64,000 nucleotides of DNA from Mycosarcoma maydis (Eukaryota > Basidiomycota > Ustilaginomycetes > Ustilaginales), in contig NC_026493.1 of assembly GCF_000328475.2 (NCBI RefSeq), forward strand, positions 62,001 to 126,000. The letters are read 5' to 3'. Positions 28,275 through 38,485 of the stretch are shown one piece after another (within the stretch, counting starts at the first letter, position 1; every line of letters starts with the position of its first letter). Under the pieces are notes generated by a model that saw only the letters and a list, made by a program, of their open reading frames with translations, was not told where the DNA came from and did no database searches. The translations under genes were made by a program, and so were the position numbers.

Positions 28275-31200
28275 TCAAAAACCGCTGGCTCGCTTCTTCT
28301 TCTTTGGTGGGCGATGCGGTTTGGCGGGCCGAGCACCGAAACGGCCCGGCTCGATCTGGGTAGAAGCAGCTACTTGCGAGAGCGTGGGTGTTGCTATATG
28401 CGAAGACGTGGGCGAGGTTGTAGGTGTCATATCGTTCAAGTTGGCAGCGAAACCGGAATTTGGGCGTTGCGAGTGCGCCGCTGCGGATGTCGCAGGTCTT
28501 GACGACCAGGGAGAGGTGAAAGATCGTGATGGGTCGTACGGCGCGCGGATGTGCGGGGAATGCGAGACAGGTAGGTTGTCTTGGCGCTTGCGTCGCCAAG
28601 CAAGCGTTGGCGGTGCAGGCGAAGCTGCTATGCTGGCTGGCTGACTGTGCGACTCGAACGACGCCGGATACGTCGATAGAGCACCCTGCGAGCCATACAC
28701 GCCAGATTGCGAGAGCGACGGAGCGGCCGACTGTTTTCGACTGCGACTGCGACTGCGGCTTCTCGATCGATCCTCGGTAGAAGCACTCGATGCGCGCGAG
28801 AAGGATCGCGATCGTGCGCGCGCCGTAGGTCCCCCAAGTCGACTCGCGCGAGGCAATCGGTGCAGACCTTGGAACGGATCGACGTAGTTGTACTCGTCCG
28901 GATCTTCTCCAAGTTGCCACTCGGCCAAGAGCAAACGGGCAGTGGACGACGTGCTTGGCAAAAGCGCTTCCAGCTCTGCCTCATTCAAACGTGTATCTGC
29001 GCCGTGCTCTTGACTATAGCCTCTTGACGCAGCCTCGATATCACCACTGCGAAGCGGCGCAAAAAACGCAAGCCCAACACTGCCGATGTGCGGCGGCGGA
29101 ATTGTGTCGCCCTGTTCTTCGACAAACTTGTAGTTACCGCGATGCTCAAAGGCTGTCCAATTAGTACCTTGTCGCTGCTGTGGCCTCTGTGTAGGAGCGC
29201 CTTCGTCCAGAATTCGAGCCTGCGGCCGCACAAACACTTCGGTCTCGAGTGCCAGATCCAGCGACATTTCTTGAGCAGCCTTTTTTATCGATTCTTGCAC
29301 CATGTGCCGCGCGTTTGCGCTCCAGCGCTGCACCGACTCCTTCGATGCAAGGTACACGGCCACGTCGTCTTGGACTTGGCTCTCGCTTCGGTCCAGAGCG
29401 CGTTCGAGCAAATCGCCCTGAGGTGAGCAGGGGTGGTCCAGAAGCCCGTTTTGTTCAAGCGCACCATCGCGACCATGTTCTAAAAGCAATGCAGCCGCAC
29501 GCGACCACGGTGCTTGAGCTGACCATAGTGTGAGCGATGAGTGTGCGCGCCGCAAGTCACTTCTCGATTCGAGCAAAGCTTTGATACCTTTTCGCTTCAC
29601 TTCTTCGTCTTCTCCTAGCTTCCATATGGTAGACCACGGTCGCTCCGAGTCTCTGGTGCGCCTCTCGGAGCTTGAACCGTTGGAACCAGTAGCGTTGTAC
29701 AGGTGTCGCAACATTTGATTCAGCGATAGCGTGGCTGCGCGAACCGATCCCTGACGATTGCCAGGGATGGAGTGCGAGTCGACGAGGCGAGCGGCGGCGT
29801 GTTCAATGTCACCAACAGCATCAATGCAACGCTTTTCGGCATTCTTATCACGATTATGACCGAACAGACTGCGGTATAGCTCTCGATGATCGAGGATCTT
29901 TGTCTTGACAGAACTCAATGCGTCGATGCTACCTTGCCTTGACGACATGTCGGTGGTATCATCTACGTATAGATGCGTGTCCAAAGAAGGTGGCAAGACC
30001 TCCACTTCGAGCTCAAGCTCGGCGTGGCAAGATTCTGATGTTTCTGAAGGTGCATCTGATGTCATTGCGAGCTTCTGAATCTGCAACGCGCCACGTTGAC
30101 TGAGTCCAAAAGCGAGCCATTGTGACCCATTCTCTCCCTGCAAGACTTTGGCCGCATGAGTGTACAACAAAGAGGCTGCTGGTCTCTCTTGATCCTGAGC
30201 AGAGCAAGGAAATGAGGGAAGGAGGACAGGTGCACTGTCAAGGGTATACCTCCAACGAACGGGGACACTGCTGGCGGCCGAGTCCATCTGCAACAGATCG
30301 TCGGCCTGTCCTTCCTGTAGGTGCGCCCTGACGACATAGCACGACACTACATGATTGCGCCGCGAAGACAATGCGACCATGATGGTTCCTTTATCCGTTT
30401 CTGGCAGCACGGTGAGCGAGAGGGTGGGATCGTCTCCTCGATGATGTTCGGTGGAGAAGAGCGGACGAAGCGACGCTTGCAGATCGAACCAAAAGATGGT
30501 ATCCGAAGAACATACGGCCAAAAGTTGATGTTTTGAGCCTGTGTCGGTCCTTGCCATAGAACAGAACTTTGCGCGCTTGCTGGAAGACAGGCAAAAGCTA
30601 GACCGCAGAAAGGTGTGAACCTGCGGTAATGTCGCGCTCCCCGACCCAGGATCAGAGTTGCCCAGCCGTATATGGCGCAGAGCATGACGAGACAAGAGAA
30701 CGAGGCTAGAATCGTCGCCACCGAAAACGAGGCGAAATGGCGTTTGGCCGCAGACCCGCAGCTCGACTGCAGAGTCGGTGACAGGGTTCGCATTGTTCTC
30801 ATCGTTCCCATCGTTTTGGTTTTCGGTTGTATTGTCGGCGATGGCGATGGCGCGTGCCAGGAGTTCGGCTGAAACACGATGTACTGAGACCGAGACTGGC
30901 GCTGACGATGACGATGGCGCTGATGCAGGCGTGAGAGATGCTGAAAAGAAATTCTGTTTCTTTTTCACCTTTGATGCAGGTGAATTGGCTGGCGGCACGT
31001 CTAGGGCGATCTGATCCAAGTCCGGGTCTGGCTGCTTGCCTTTTTGTCTGTTCAGGTCGATACGGTAAAGATCGATGTTGCCATGCCGGTCAACAGCTGC
31101 TGCCAGAGTGGGATCCGTGCGGTGGAAGCAGAGGTCTTGGTGCTGAGCACTACCGTCCGTGGCGTATGACGTTTGGTGGAGTCTCTCAAGATAAAGGTGG

Positions 31201-31796
31201 GAAGTGCCATCAGATCCGTTGCATCCGTGGCGGCTGCGGAGCATTAATAGGCTTGTGCTGGTGTGCGTTCGCACAGCGACAAGGTTTTTGTCCGCATAAG
31301 CAACTATCTGCAGAATGGGTGTCCGGTGCTTTTGCTCTGGTCGCTGTGCTGGAAAGAAGAGCAGCCTGTTGGAATCACTGGCTCTTGATTTGCCCTTTGC
31401 TTGGGTCGATTCCGTCTGAGGTTGTGCCGACGGTGGAGAAGTCTCTTGTTCGCTGATACGAACCTCAAGCTGGTGAAGCAAGAGACAGTCGCGGTTGTGG
31501 CCTCCTATACATGCAATCGCATAGGTACGATGCTGCTCGGAGATGATTGGGCCGAGAAGCGCGACGGCTTGCGCGTCGGCGATACCCAGAGAGCCGTCGA
31601 GTTCGTGGCCAGTCTCTTCGAGAATCGTTGCATTGTCATGGATGACCTGGGACAGAAGATGTTGCGGAATGTCAATGTCGGGATAGTACTGGCGCAGAAA
31701 GTTCTGAGCTGTGACTATGTCGGCGTCGACCGAAGAGCCAGCTTCCGCACTCGTGCCAGGATAGAGACTGAGATCACGTGCTGCTGCTGGTGGCAT
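28275..31796 (-). CDS. rrn6: RNA polymerase I core factor subunit, Rrn6/TAF1C-like
   Basis: 1173 residues from the ATG at 31796 (MPPAAARDLSL; good context AACAATGCC). An in-frame ATG at 32009 would add 71 residues that look like leader sequence. Rrn6 (human TAF1C) is part of the core factor that brings Pol I to rDNA promoters. The assignment rests on a beta-propeller-like N-terminal half (about 100-600), followed by a helical region. A conserved late block reads LLLAEWQLGEDPDEYNYVDPF. The extreme C terminus PGRFGARP..PPKKKKRASGF matches the hallmark tail of fungal Rrn6 and animal TAF1C. A basic Arg/Ser stretch (SRSRSRSRSRKQ) precedes it. Recognition is by these motifs, not by alignment. Confidence 0.8.
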   Translation of the reverse strand: MPPAAARDLSLYPGTSAEAGSSVDADIVTAQNFLRQYYPDIDIPQHLLSQVIHDNATILEETGHELDGSLGIADAQAVALLGPIISEQHRTYAIACIGGHNRDCLLLHQLEVRISEQETSPPSAQPQTESTQAKGKSRASDSNRLLFFPAQRPEQKHRTPILQIVAYADKNLVAVRTHTSTSLLMLRSRHGCNGSDGTSHLYLERLHQTSYATDGSAQHQDLCFHRTDPTLAAAVDRHGNIDLYRIDLNRQKGKQPDPDLDQIALDVPPANSPASKVKKKQNFFSASLTPASAPSSSSAPVSVSVHRVSAELLARAIAIADNTTENQNDGNDENNANPVTDSAVELRVCGQTPFRLVFGGDDSSLVLLSRHALRHIRLGNSDPGSGSATLPQVHTFLRSSFCLSSSKRAKFCSMARTDTGSKHQLLAVCSSDTIFWFDLQASLRPLFSTEHHRGDDPTLSLTVLPETDKGTIMVALSSRRNHVVSCYVVRAHLQEGQADDLLQMDSAASSVPVRWRYTLDSAPVLLPSFPCSAQDQERPAASLLYTHAAKVLQGENGSQWLAFGLSQRGALQIQKLAMTSDAPSETSESCHAELELEVEVLPPSLDTHLYVDDTTDMSSRQGSIDALSSVKTKILDHRELYRSLFGHNRDKNAEKRCIDAVGDIEHAAARLVDSHSIPGNRQGSVRAATLSLNQMLRHLYNATGSNGSSSERRTRDSERPWSTIWKLGEDEEVKRKGIKALLESRSDLRRAHSSLTLWSAQAPWSRAAALLLEHGRDGALEQNGLLDHPCSPQGDLLERALDRSESQVQDDVAVYLASKESVQRWSANARHMVQESIKKAAQEMSLDLALETEVFVRPQARILDEGAPTQRPQQRQGTNWTAFEHRGNYKFVEEQGDTIPPPHIGSVGLAFFAPLRSGDIEAASRGYSQEHGADTRLNEAELEALLPSTSSTARLLLAEWQLGEDPDEYNYVDPFQGLHRLPRASRLGGPTARARSRSFSRASSASTEDRSRSRSRSRSRKQSAAPSLSQSGVYGSQGALSTYPASFESHSQPASIAASPAPPTLAWRRKRQDNLPVSHSPHIRAPYDPSRSFTSPWSSRPATSAAAHSQRPNSGFAANLNDMTPTTSPTSSHIATPTLSQVAASTQIEPGRFGARPAKPHRPPKKKKRASGF

Positions 31797-32316
31797 TGTT
31801 GGAGGTGTGAGTTGAGCACATGTCGATGTGCCTAGCTGGGTTGTTACACGTAACAGCGAGAATCTGGGAGGAGAATGATTCTCATGAGTGGGGAACGACC
31901 AATGCTGTGAGCTGACGCGCGCTGCAGTACCGTCTGCCACATCACGAGAGTGGATGCCGTGTATGTTGAGGCGAGTCGCACCTCTCGAACCTGGCTGCAA
32001 GAACTCCATTCTGCCTTTGGACAGTGCCAGCAAAAGCGACAGCAGACCTCAGAGCAGGCAAGCGTCTTGGTGTGACGCGCCCATCCGATACAACGCTGGG
32101 ATTGGATGCTTGTGGGGTAACAGGCACAGTCATTGAGATGGAGGATAAGAAGAAACACAGAATGTAGCCACACGGTTCCAGGCACGAGACTCCTGTCAGG
32201 AATTAATTTCACATCACCTTCCCAGTCGTGAGTGAGCGTGGAGTGTCCCCCCACGCCGAATCCCAATCGTGAATCAAAGGTTCGTCTGCAGCCAGCTAGG
32301 TGAATCACTCAGACTG

Positions 32317-32337
32317 GAGAGAGAGAGAGAGAGAGAG
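32317..32337. repeat. (GA)n microsatellite
   Basis: An uninterrupted 21-bp GA run in the divergent rrn6/LtrA upstream region. Confidence 0.95.
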
Positions 32338-32499
32338 GCATACGCACGAAAACGGGCGCACGGCGCTCATTCGGCAGTGTTAGAGCGTTCGTATTGTGGT
32401 AGTTATGCAGACTTGAAGCTTAACCGCTATTCCAAAAGGGTGTCTAGACAACCAGTCACGAGTCGGACTTGGATTGTATTCTTCAACTCGTGACTTGCA

Positions 32500-32543
32500 G
32501 TCGTGAGTCGTGAGTCGTGAGTCGTGAGTCGTGAGTCGTGAGT
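32500..32543. repeat. GTCGTGA heptamer tandem array
   Basis: Just over six tandem copies of GTCGTGA, preceded by CTCGTGAC in inverted orientation (32488-32495). It is related to, but distinct from, the GTGAATC repeat words. Confidence 0.95.
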
Positions 32544-32796
32544 GACGTTCGACCCAGGAACGTGCAAAAAGACGAATAGTAAATTATGAATCACGAATCA
32601 ATGTGTGAAAGTCGATACGGGATTCCGGACACAGAGGCGGCATGCAAATACATCATAGAACCTTCTGAACCCTAACGCCAGTCGTGCACGTTGATGTTTC
32701 GGCGATATCAGCGGTCACGACGACGCTCGATCCGACAGAGAATCTCTCTGCTTTTCACCCTAAGCCATATGCAGAGCAGCTACTGTACAGCAAGAT

Positions 32797-35178
32797 ATGA
32801 TGCATTCACCCAACAGTGAGACTGCAGCAGCACTCGAGGCGTCGACGAGCTTCAAACCTGCAACAGTCGCAGCTCAGCATCCACCATCAATCGCATCTCA
32901 ACCAGCGACCATGAACACGATGCGAGACGATGCAATGTCGGCAGCTCCATCGTATCAAGCTTCGTATCCCTTTAACACCACCACCCTCGACGATCAAAAG
33001 CCTGCCATGGCACATCACAATCTAGACTCAGAGCCTGCGTCGCAGCCGTTGCTAGCATCAACCGGCGCATTCTCGCAACAGGCTGACTCGTCGCAGCTGC
33101 TTCATCCCTATCACGAGCCGTCTGAGAGCGATCGTGCCTCGCTTCTCCCTCGTCCGGCTGAATGTGTCTCCCTGGATCGCTCCGCTTCAGCAAAGAGCCC
33201 GCACGCCGCCTCGGACGTCGCTGAAATGGCCATCTTGAGCTCGCACCAAAATTCCCATGCCCCGAGCTACAGTGATCTCTTCTTCGACTTGCTTTTCGCC
33301 GCCTGCCTCAATACTTACAGCAGTGCTGTCTCGCTTCAGAAATTTGGCGACGTCGCTGCCTTTCTGGGTTACTTTACAGCCCTCTGGTGGGCTTGGTGGA
33401 GCCAGGCCTATTTCGACGTTCGCTACCGTCGCTCTTCGCATGATGAGCCGTTCCTTTTCAAGTCATGCCAGCGTATCGTTCGTGCAGCTGTGCTCGGACT
33501 CTGGGTGGCCTTTGCTACCACGCCTTCCGAATTTGCAAGGGGCAGCTTTACCAACTTCAGCCAGATCTACGGCTACTCTCGCATCGCCTTGGCCGTGGAT
33601 CACACGGCTGTACTCTTCTACGACCTTGTATATTGGCGCAAGGGTAGGCACGTAGACCGCGACCAAGATCAGATCGAACAACCTGATCAGCTGCCATCAG
33701 CACACGCTGGTCGACGAAAAAGTACAGCCGTCAACGGTATCTCTCGGATCGTTCAAACGCATCTCGTATCCATTGCTTCACTTGTAGCCTCGGGTCTGCT
33801 CTGGATCCTTAGCCGCTTCTTGCGTCATGACGGAGTCACAGCTCCGTTACTCGTCATGTGGATCCTCGGTGTGGCGGTCGAAGGCGCTGCCCAGATCGTC
33901 AACGAGGTCAGCGGAGTTCTCTCGCCCCTCAGCAGTAGTGTGCTGCCCGAGCGACTCGTCCTGTTTGGCCTCATCGTCCTCGGTGAGGGTTTCACTGGTA
34001 TCTCTGAAACACTTAACAGGATCAGCCCCGGCGCCAAAGTGCACAACGAGATTCTAGGCGGTTCTACGGTCGAGAGCGGCGGATGGAGTGCCAATACGGT
34101 CCTGCAAGCGGCCAGCTGTGTGCTCATCGTCGTCCTCCAATTTGGTGGCTATTTCCATCGCGCCACGAATCAGATCGATCTCAATTCGGTTCGGATCGTA
34201 CTGTGGGCCTACATCCATGTTTTGCTGCACATGGCATCGGCGCTGCTCGTCATCGGCCTCAAGAAGATTCTCGGCTTTATGAATACGCTCAATGCTTTGC
34301 AGCGTTTCTTTGACGATTCGAGCTTCTATCTGCCCGATTCGCCACCCTGGCAAAACCTCACTTCGGACCAGGTGGCTCAGCAGTTCAACGATGACGGTGG
34401 ATCTAGTCCTCTCTCGGCTAATGGCACGCTCGCTGGTATCTCTGCCATCATCTCGGTGATTCAGAGCAACGATGGCGCCAATATACCAACACTCTTCGAG
34501 GCGCAGCGCCTCGTCGCCTCGGTGGTTGGCCTCGCCGGCGGACAAGAGCAGGCGCAACAGCTAGCAGAGCTCACAAACACGACCCAGGAGAGCAATCCGC
34601 TTTCGTCACAGTTTGCACACAGCTTGGTATTGCCGTTCCGCTCCTACTTTGAATTCTGCGACAACGTCATCAATCCTGACTCGATGGACCAATTCATCAC
34701 CAACTCGCTCTTCCAGTTCAAATACATCTACGTGGCCAGTGCGGCGTACCTGATGGTTGACATTGTGATCAAAGCCATGCAAAATTCCGTCAGTCGCAGG
34801 CTGCGCTCGTTTCGACTGGCGATGGTGGTGCGCTTCTGTTTTGCAGTGGTACTCATTCTCTTGCAGGTGGTATTTACCGTGTATCAAGGTGTACCATCAG
34901 GAGCTGCGCTTGATGGTGCACTTGCCATCTGTGCTGCTGTGCTCCTAGCCGAACTCTTGGCTCAGCAGTTGGTCGATGCCTTCCGAGTGCGCCTCGACCG
35001 GCCCCGCCCGCACAAGCGTACCTCGATACTGTCGCGTCTCGCGCTGCGCAAACGTCATTCTCATCGACCATCTGGCAGTAGCTCAAGCCCCTCATCTTCG
35101 GACAAGGACGCCGACCAGATGATAGAAATGGAGTTGCACCCCTCGCCACCCAAGAATCCGACGCGTACAAGCCAATGA
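32797..35178 (+). CDS. LtrA-family multi-pass membrane protein
   Basis: A single exon of 793 residues. After about 155 polar residues the conserved LtrA start appears (YSDLFFDLLFAACLNTYSS), followed by many hydrophobic segments (about ten). These include FLGYFTALWWAWWSQAYFDVR and the block PERLVLFGLIVLGEGFTGI, typical of the low temperature requirement A family. The function of this family is unknown; it is common in fungi and bacteria and is thought to be a membrane transporter or sensor. A Ser-rich basic tail (KRTSILSRLALRKRHSHRP) ends the protein. The start MMHSPNSET is the first ATG after a leader with no in-frame ATG. It converges on the RRM gene with a gap of 205 bp. Confidence 0.82.
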   Translation: MMHSPNSETAAALEASTSFKPATVAAQHPPSIASQPATMNTMRDDAMSAAPSYQASYPFNTTTLDDQKPAMAHHNLDSEPASQPLLASTGAFSQQADSSQLLHPYHEPSESDRASLLPRPAECVSLDRSASAKSPHAASDVAEMAILSSHQNSHAPSYSDLFFDLLFAACLNTYSSAVSLQKFGDVAAFLGYFTALWWAWWSQAYFDVRYRRSSHDEPFLFKSCQRIVRAAVLGLWVAFATTPSEFARGSFTNFSQIYGYSRIALAVDHTAVLFYDLVYWRKGRHVDRDQDQIEQPDQLPSAHAGRRKSTAVNGISRIVQTHLVSIASLVASGLLWILSRFLRHDGVTAPLLVMWILGVAVEGAAQIVNEVSGVLSPLSSSVLPERLVLFGLIVLGEGFTGISETLNRISPGAKVHNEILGGSTVESGGWSANTVLQAASCVLIVVLQFGGYFHRATNQIDLNSVRIVLWAYIHVLLHMASALLVIGLKKILGFMNTLNALQRFFDDSSFYLPDSPPWQNLTSDQVAQQFNDDGGSSPLSANGTLAGISAIISVIQSNDGANIPTLFEAQRLVASVVGLAGGQEQAQQLAELTNTTQESNPLSSQFAHSLVLPFRSYFEFCDNVINPDSMDQFITNSLFQFKYIYVASAAYLMVDIVIKAMQNSVSRRLRSFRLAMVVRFCFAVVLILLQVVFTVYQGVPSGAALDGALAICAAVLLAELLAQQLVDAFRVRLDRPRPHKRTSILSRLALRKRHSHRPSGSSSSPSSSDKDADQMIEMELHPSPPKNPTRTSQ

Positions 35179-35383
35179 CAACATCTTTGGTAGGATAACG
35201 CGCCAATACAAGGTCAACATGTTGCTTTTGGACATTTGGTTGTGCGGACGCGCTTTCATTTACTACTTTTTCATTGACTACTTTTGAGGCTGCAATCAGC
35301 CGGAGTAACTCGCCAATCATGCGGGCTAGGTGTTCTAACTAACAATGACAAATGCGGGCAGCTTAGACGGCAGCAGCCGCAGC

Positions 35384-36316
35384 TTAGGCCTTCTCGTCGC
35401 CATTTTCGGTTTCAACGGCGACCTGAAGCGTGACCTCTCGACCATCGATCTGCTTGCCCTGCGACGAGGCGATGGCACGCTGCTGCTCCGAGGAATCTTG
35501 GAAGTCGACAAAGCCGAAGCCCTTTGAGCGGTTGCTGGAGCGTCGCTTGACAACGTGAGCCGACTTGACCTTGTAATCCGAAAAGGCAGCTTTGAGAGAT
35601 TCGTCGGTGGTGGCAAAGGCAAGGTTGGCAACAAAGACGAGCGTCTTGGAGGGTTCACCATGAGGCTTGCCCTTGGGCTCACGTTTGGCGCGAGGCGCGC
35701 GTGGCTCGGAGGATTCAGCCTTGGCTTGCGTAGGCGTGGCGGACTCACCGTTAGCAGCAGCAGTGGCGGCAGCCGCAGCTGCAGCCTTCTTCTTCTGTCT
35801 GCGCTTAGCCGACTTGGATGGCTTGGTACCATTGACGTCAGTTGGTTGATCGTCATTCGAGGCAGCTTGAGCTGCTTCCTCCTCAGCAGCTCCCTCCTCG
35901 CCCTCGTCGGCTCGGGCACGGCGTGGTGTGCGCGACGACTCCTTGGCCTTCTTGGAGCGGCTTCTGCGCGCCTTTGGTTTGGCGTCATTCGTAGCGGCGG
36001 AAGTTTGGGGCTTGGCCGACTCTACACTGATTTCGCGACCGCCAACTTCACGCTTGTTGAGTAGCTTGATGGCGTTTTGTGCTCCCGCCTCGGTGGAGAA
36101 CGTAACAAAACCGTAACCGAGCGAACGAGTGCCGCGAGTGATGACCTGAGCATGAGTAACAGTGCCGGCCTCGGAGAAGAGAGTCTTGAGTTCGTCTTCG
36201 GTGGTGGCAAACGCGAGGTTGCCTGCAAACACCTTTTTGTCATCCTCTTCAACCTTGTTGACGTGCTGAGCGTTGTTCGCGACAGGGTCGACGATACTCT
36301 GGTTGATGTCGGTCAT
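35384..36316 (-). CDS. RNA-binding protein with two RRM domains
   Basis: A single exon of 310 residues from the ATG at 36316 (MTDINQSIVD). RRM1 spans about 28-101 (RNP2 VFAGNLAF, RNP1 LGYGFVTF). RRM2 spans about 225-303 (RNP2 LVFVANLAF, RNP1 KGFGFVDF). The two share the phrase NLAFATT, a sign of internal duplication. Between them lies a low-complexity linker: basic (about 113-134), acidic (EGEEGAAEEEAAQAA), then Lys- and Ala-rich (KSAKRRQKKKAAAAAAATAAA). The arrangement resembles fungal nucleolin-like or Sbp1/Mrd1-type proteins, but no orthologue can be named. It probably acts in RNA metabolism in the nucleus or cytoplasm. Confidence 0.88.
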   Translation of the reverse strand: MTDINQSIVDPVANNAQHVNKVEEDDKKVFAGNLAFATTEDELKTLFSEAGTVTHAQVITRGTRSLGYGFVTFSTEAGAQNAIKLLNKREVGGREISVESAKPQTSAATNDAKPKARRSRSKKAKESSRTPRRARADEGEEGAAEEEAAQAASNDDQPTDVNGTKPSKSAKRRQKKKAAAAAAATAAANGESATPTQAKAESSEPRAPRAKREPKGKPHGEPSKTLVFVANLAFATTDESLKAAFSDYKVKSAHVVKRRSSNRSKGFGFVDFQDSSEQQRAIASSQGKQIDGREVTLQVAVETENGDEKA

Positions 36317-37277
36317 TGTTGTGGCTGGTAGGATGTTGGTATGCGATGTCGAGAAGCGCTTTCGATTTCGGATGGTGCAGGTGATGAACTGGGATGTGAT
36401 GGGCGTGCGATCGACGAGAATTATGTCAATGGAGACTGAGAATCGTGAATCACCGTGCACGAATCATGGCTGTGTCACAGCACCAGTCGTGAGTTTGGTT
36501 TTGTGCCACTCGACCACTTTGAGGTGTCTCTTCGTCTTGGCCAAAGTCAACACGCGCGAAAGAAGAAAGGGTTCAGCGTGGCGTGCGCAGCCAAGCGTGA
36601 AGTCTAATTCCCCACCGCACATGCACACACACAAATCACGAACCACGAATCGTAAATCGTGAACCACGGCGCGATTCACGAATTTTCACGCTGGCTGTCA
36701 GATCGTAATAAAATCATCACCATAGCAAATTGCTCCCCTGTACGCCCTATTCGTGATTCCGTGATTCACGATTCACGGTTCAGAGTCGTGAGTCACCAGT
36801 GTAGACCACTCCCAAGCTATTCGCGGTTTGCTGTCTCGCTTCCCACAAGCATTAATAATCTTGTACTCCGAACTTGGGCTACTTGTGTTGCATCCTCATC
36901 ATCAATTCAACATCACAGGTGACGAGGCGCCCAAAAACAAGATACAAACGCACACAGACACTCACACTCACCCAGGGGGGAGTATGGCTCTACTTGGTTG
37001 TCAGCAGAGATGCAGTCCTGGACCCAGAGCTCATGAGATCGAGAGAGTCAGCAGTGTTGGCGTGGAGGAATTTCACAGAGCTAACAAACAGTCATGTGCG
37101 GGTGATCAGCAACGTTGTGGCGGACAACCTGCGTTGAAGGACCATACTCATTGCTGACCAGTCGACGATCCAGGCGAGAGTTTGAGTATCAAAAACAGAG
37201 ACGCCGTGAAAGATATTGTGAATGCTGACTATGAATACAATGGAGAATGAAAAAGCTGCGCTGCAGCGGTCGGGTCA
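36317..37277. other. Intergenic: RRM gene 5' flank and mrpl19 3' flank
   Basis: 961 bp. Repeat words cluster at 36640-36665 and 36751-36795. A plus-strand open stretch ending at 37137 reads protein-like over its last 50 codons but has no good upstream start; see findings. No recognised gene. Confidence 0.5.
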
Positions 37278-37934
37278 TCAACGGACAATGCGAAGACCCA
37301 TACTACGTGCGCTGCCAGCGATAACCTTGCACATCTGTCGTGTACACCAAAAACCACGACGAGAACGAGGAGGTCAGTTTTCGCACGTCATTGCCAACAA
37401 TGCGTGGCAGATGGAAACAGAACTCGCAAGCCAAACTCACCTGTTCCTCTCCGACGCCCTTTACGTCTTGCATTTTGATTTTTGCGATCTCATAGATGTG
37501 CTTCATTGTGATGGTGCCTGCTACTTGCGAGCCTGCCTTGCCAGCGCCCGTTTCAATCCCTGCGGCTCGTTTCAGCAGTAATGACGTTGGTGGTGCTGTG
37601 TTGGATCCAAGACCGGAAACAAGTGGCATTTATGAAATGTCAGCATTGCAGATTGCGTACGTAGCTAGCGTGCATGTGCAGTGAGTGACTTACTCTTGAT
37701 CTCAAAAGAGAATGTGCGGTCCGGATTGATCTTGACAATCGCCGGTGTCGGGATGCCCACTTCGAGGTGTGCTGTCTTCGCGTTGAACTCTTTGGCAAAA
37801 TCCATCGCCTTGACACCTTTAGCACCGAGCGCAGGTCCGACGGGAGGTTGTGCTGAAGCTTTGCCTGCGGGCACGAGCAGCTTGACAAAGGTTGCTGCTG
37901 CAGCTACTGCTGCCTGTCCTCCCTTCTTCGACAT
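37278..37934 (-). CDS. mrpl19: Mitochondrial large-subunit ribosomal protein uL11m
   Basis: Three exons (37694-37934, 37441-37595, 37278-37334) encode 150 residues, close to bacterial L11 (about 142). uL11 binds the GTPase-associated centre of large-subunit rRNA. The N-terminal domain has the proline signature [13 protein letters not shown] and [20 protein letters not shown], the latter only after splicing of intron 1 (98 nt, GTAAGT...CACAG). The rRNA-binding domain has [19 protein letters not shown]. Intron 2 (106 nt, GTGAGT...GACAG) precedes the last exon, which gives [18 protein letters not shown], the expected final helix. It is the mitochondrial rather than cytosolic type, being close to bacterial L11. 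It is densely intron-bearing compared with its neighbours. Confidence 0.93.
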
Positions 37935-38485
37935 GTAGGGATGAGAAGCCCAGATGGTCTGGATACCACTTTTCGTACCTTCAAAGCGTTCGTAGACTGA
38001 AAAGAAAGCTTCGTGACCTGCTTGATGAAGTCGATCGAAATGTGTGGTCGATGATGACGCTGTGTTACTGATGATGTCAAATGCTACAGAGAGAAGGGCA
38101 TCCCGCCTTGTCCCTATTATTGGAAGAAAGAACGAATTACAAGTCAGAGTAGCGGAACTCGGAAGTCAGAATTGCTTTTTGGCAGTTGTGAGTTGATAAT
38201 TTTGGCTTCTCCAAGCGTCAAAACATTTTTTTTTCCTCTTGCTTTTCTTATCCTTCTTGTCGTCAGCGCGTCGTTTTGCGGCTGCAGCTCAGTTGGTACA
38301 AGATAGACTCGTTGCCTTACCCACTTGACCATCATCAAACACTCTCTGCCTCACAACTACATACCCTTCTTCAACACGCAGAAAGATTCACAACCACAAG
38401 AACACTCGGGGATCGTTGCAGATCACGAGGCTTTCCAGCCATCTCGCCTGCTCAGCCTTCAGCCCATTGGGTCGCTTACTCAACC
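37935..38485. other. Divergent upstream region between mrpl19 and enp2
   Basis: 551 bp with a T9-rich tract at about 38226-38235 and a CA/TC-rich leader before 38486. There is no repeat cluster or gene. Confidence 0.6.

Larger units (their letters stand above)
31797..32796. other. Divergent upstream region between rrn6 and the LtrA gene
   Basis: 1 kb. It contains a (GA)n run (32317-32337), a GTCGTGA heptamer array (32500-32543) and GTGAATC words. The part next to 31797 stays in frame with rrn6 up to about 32033 and may be rrn6 leader. There is no separate gene. Confidence 0.55.
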
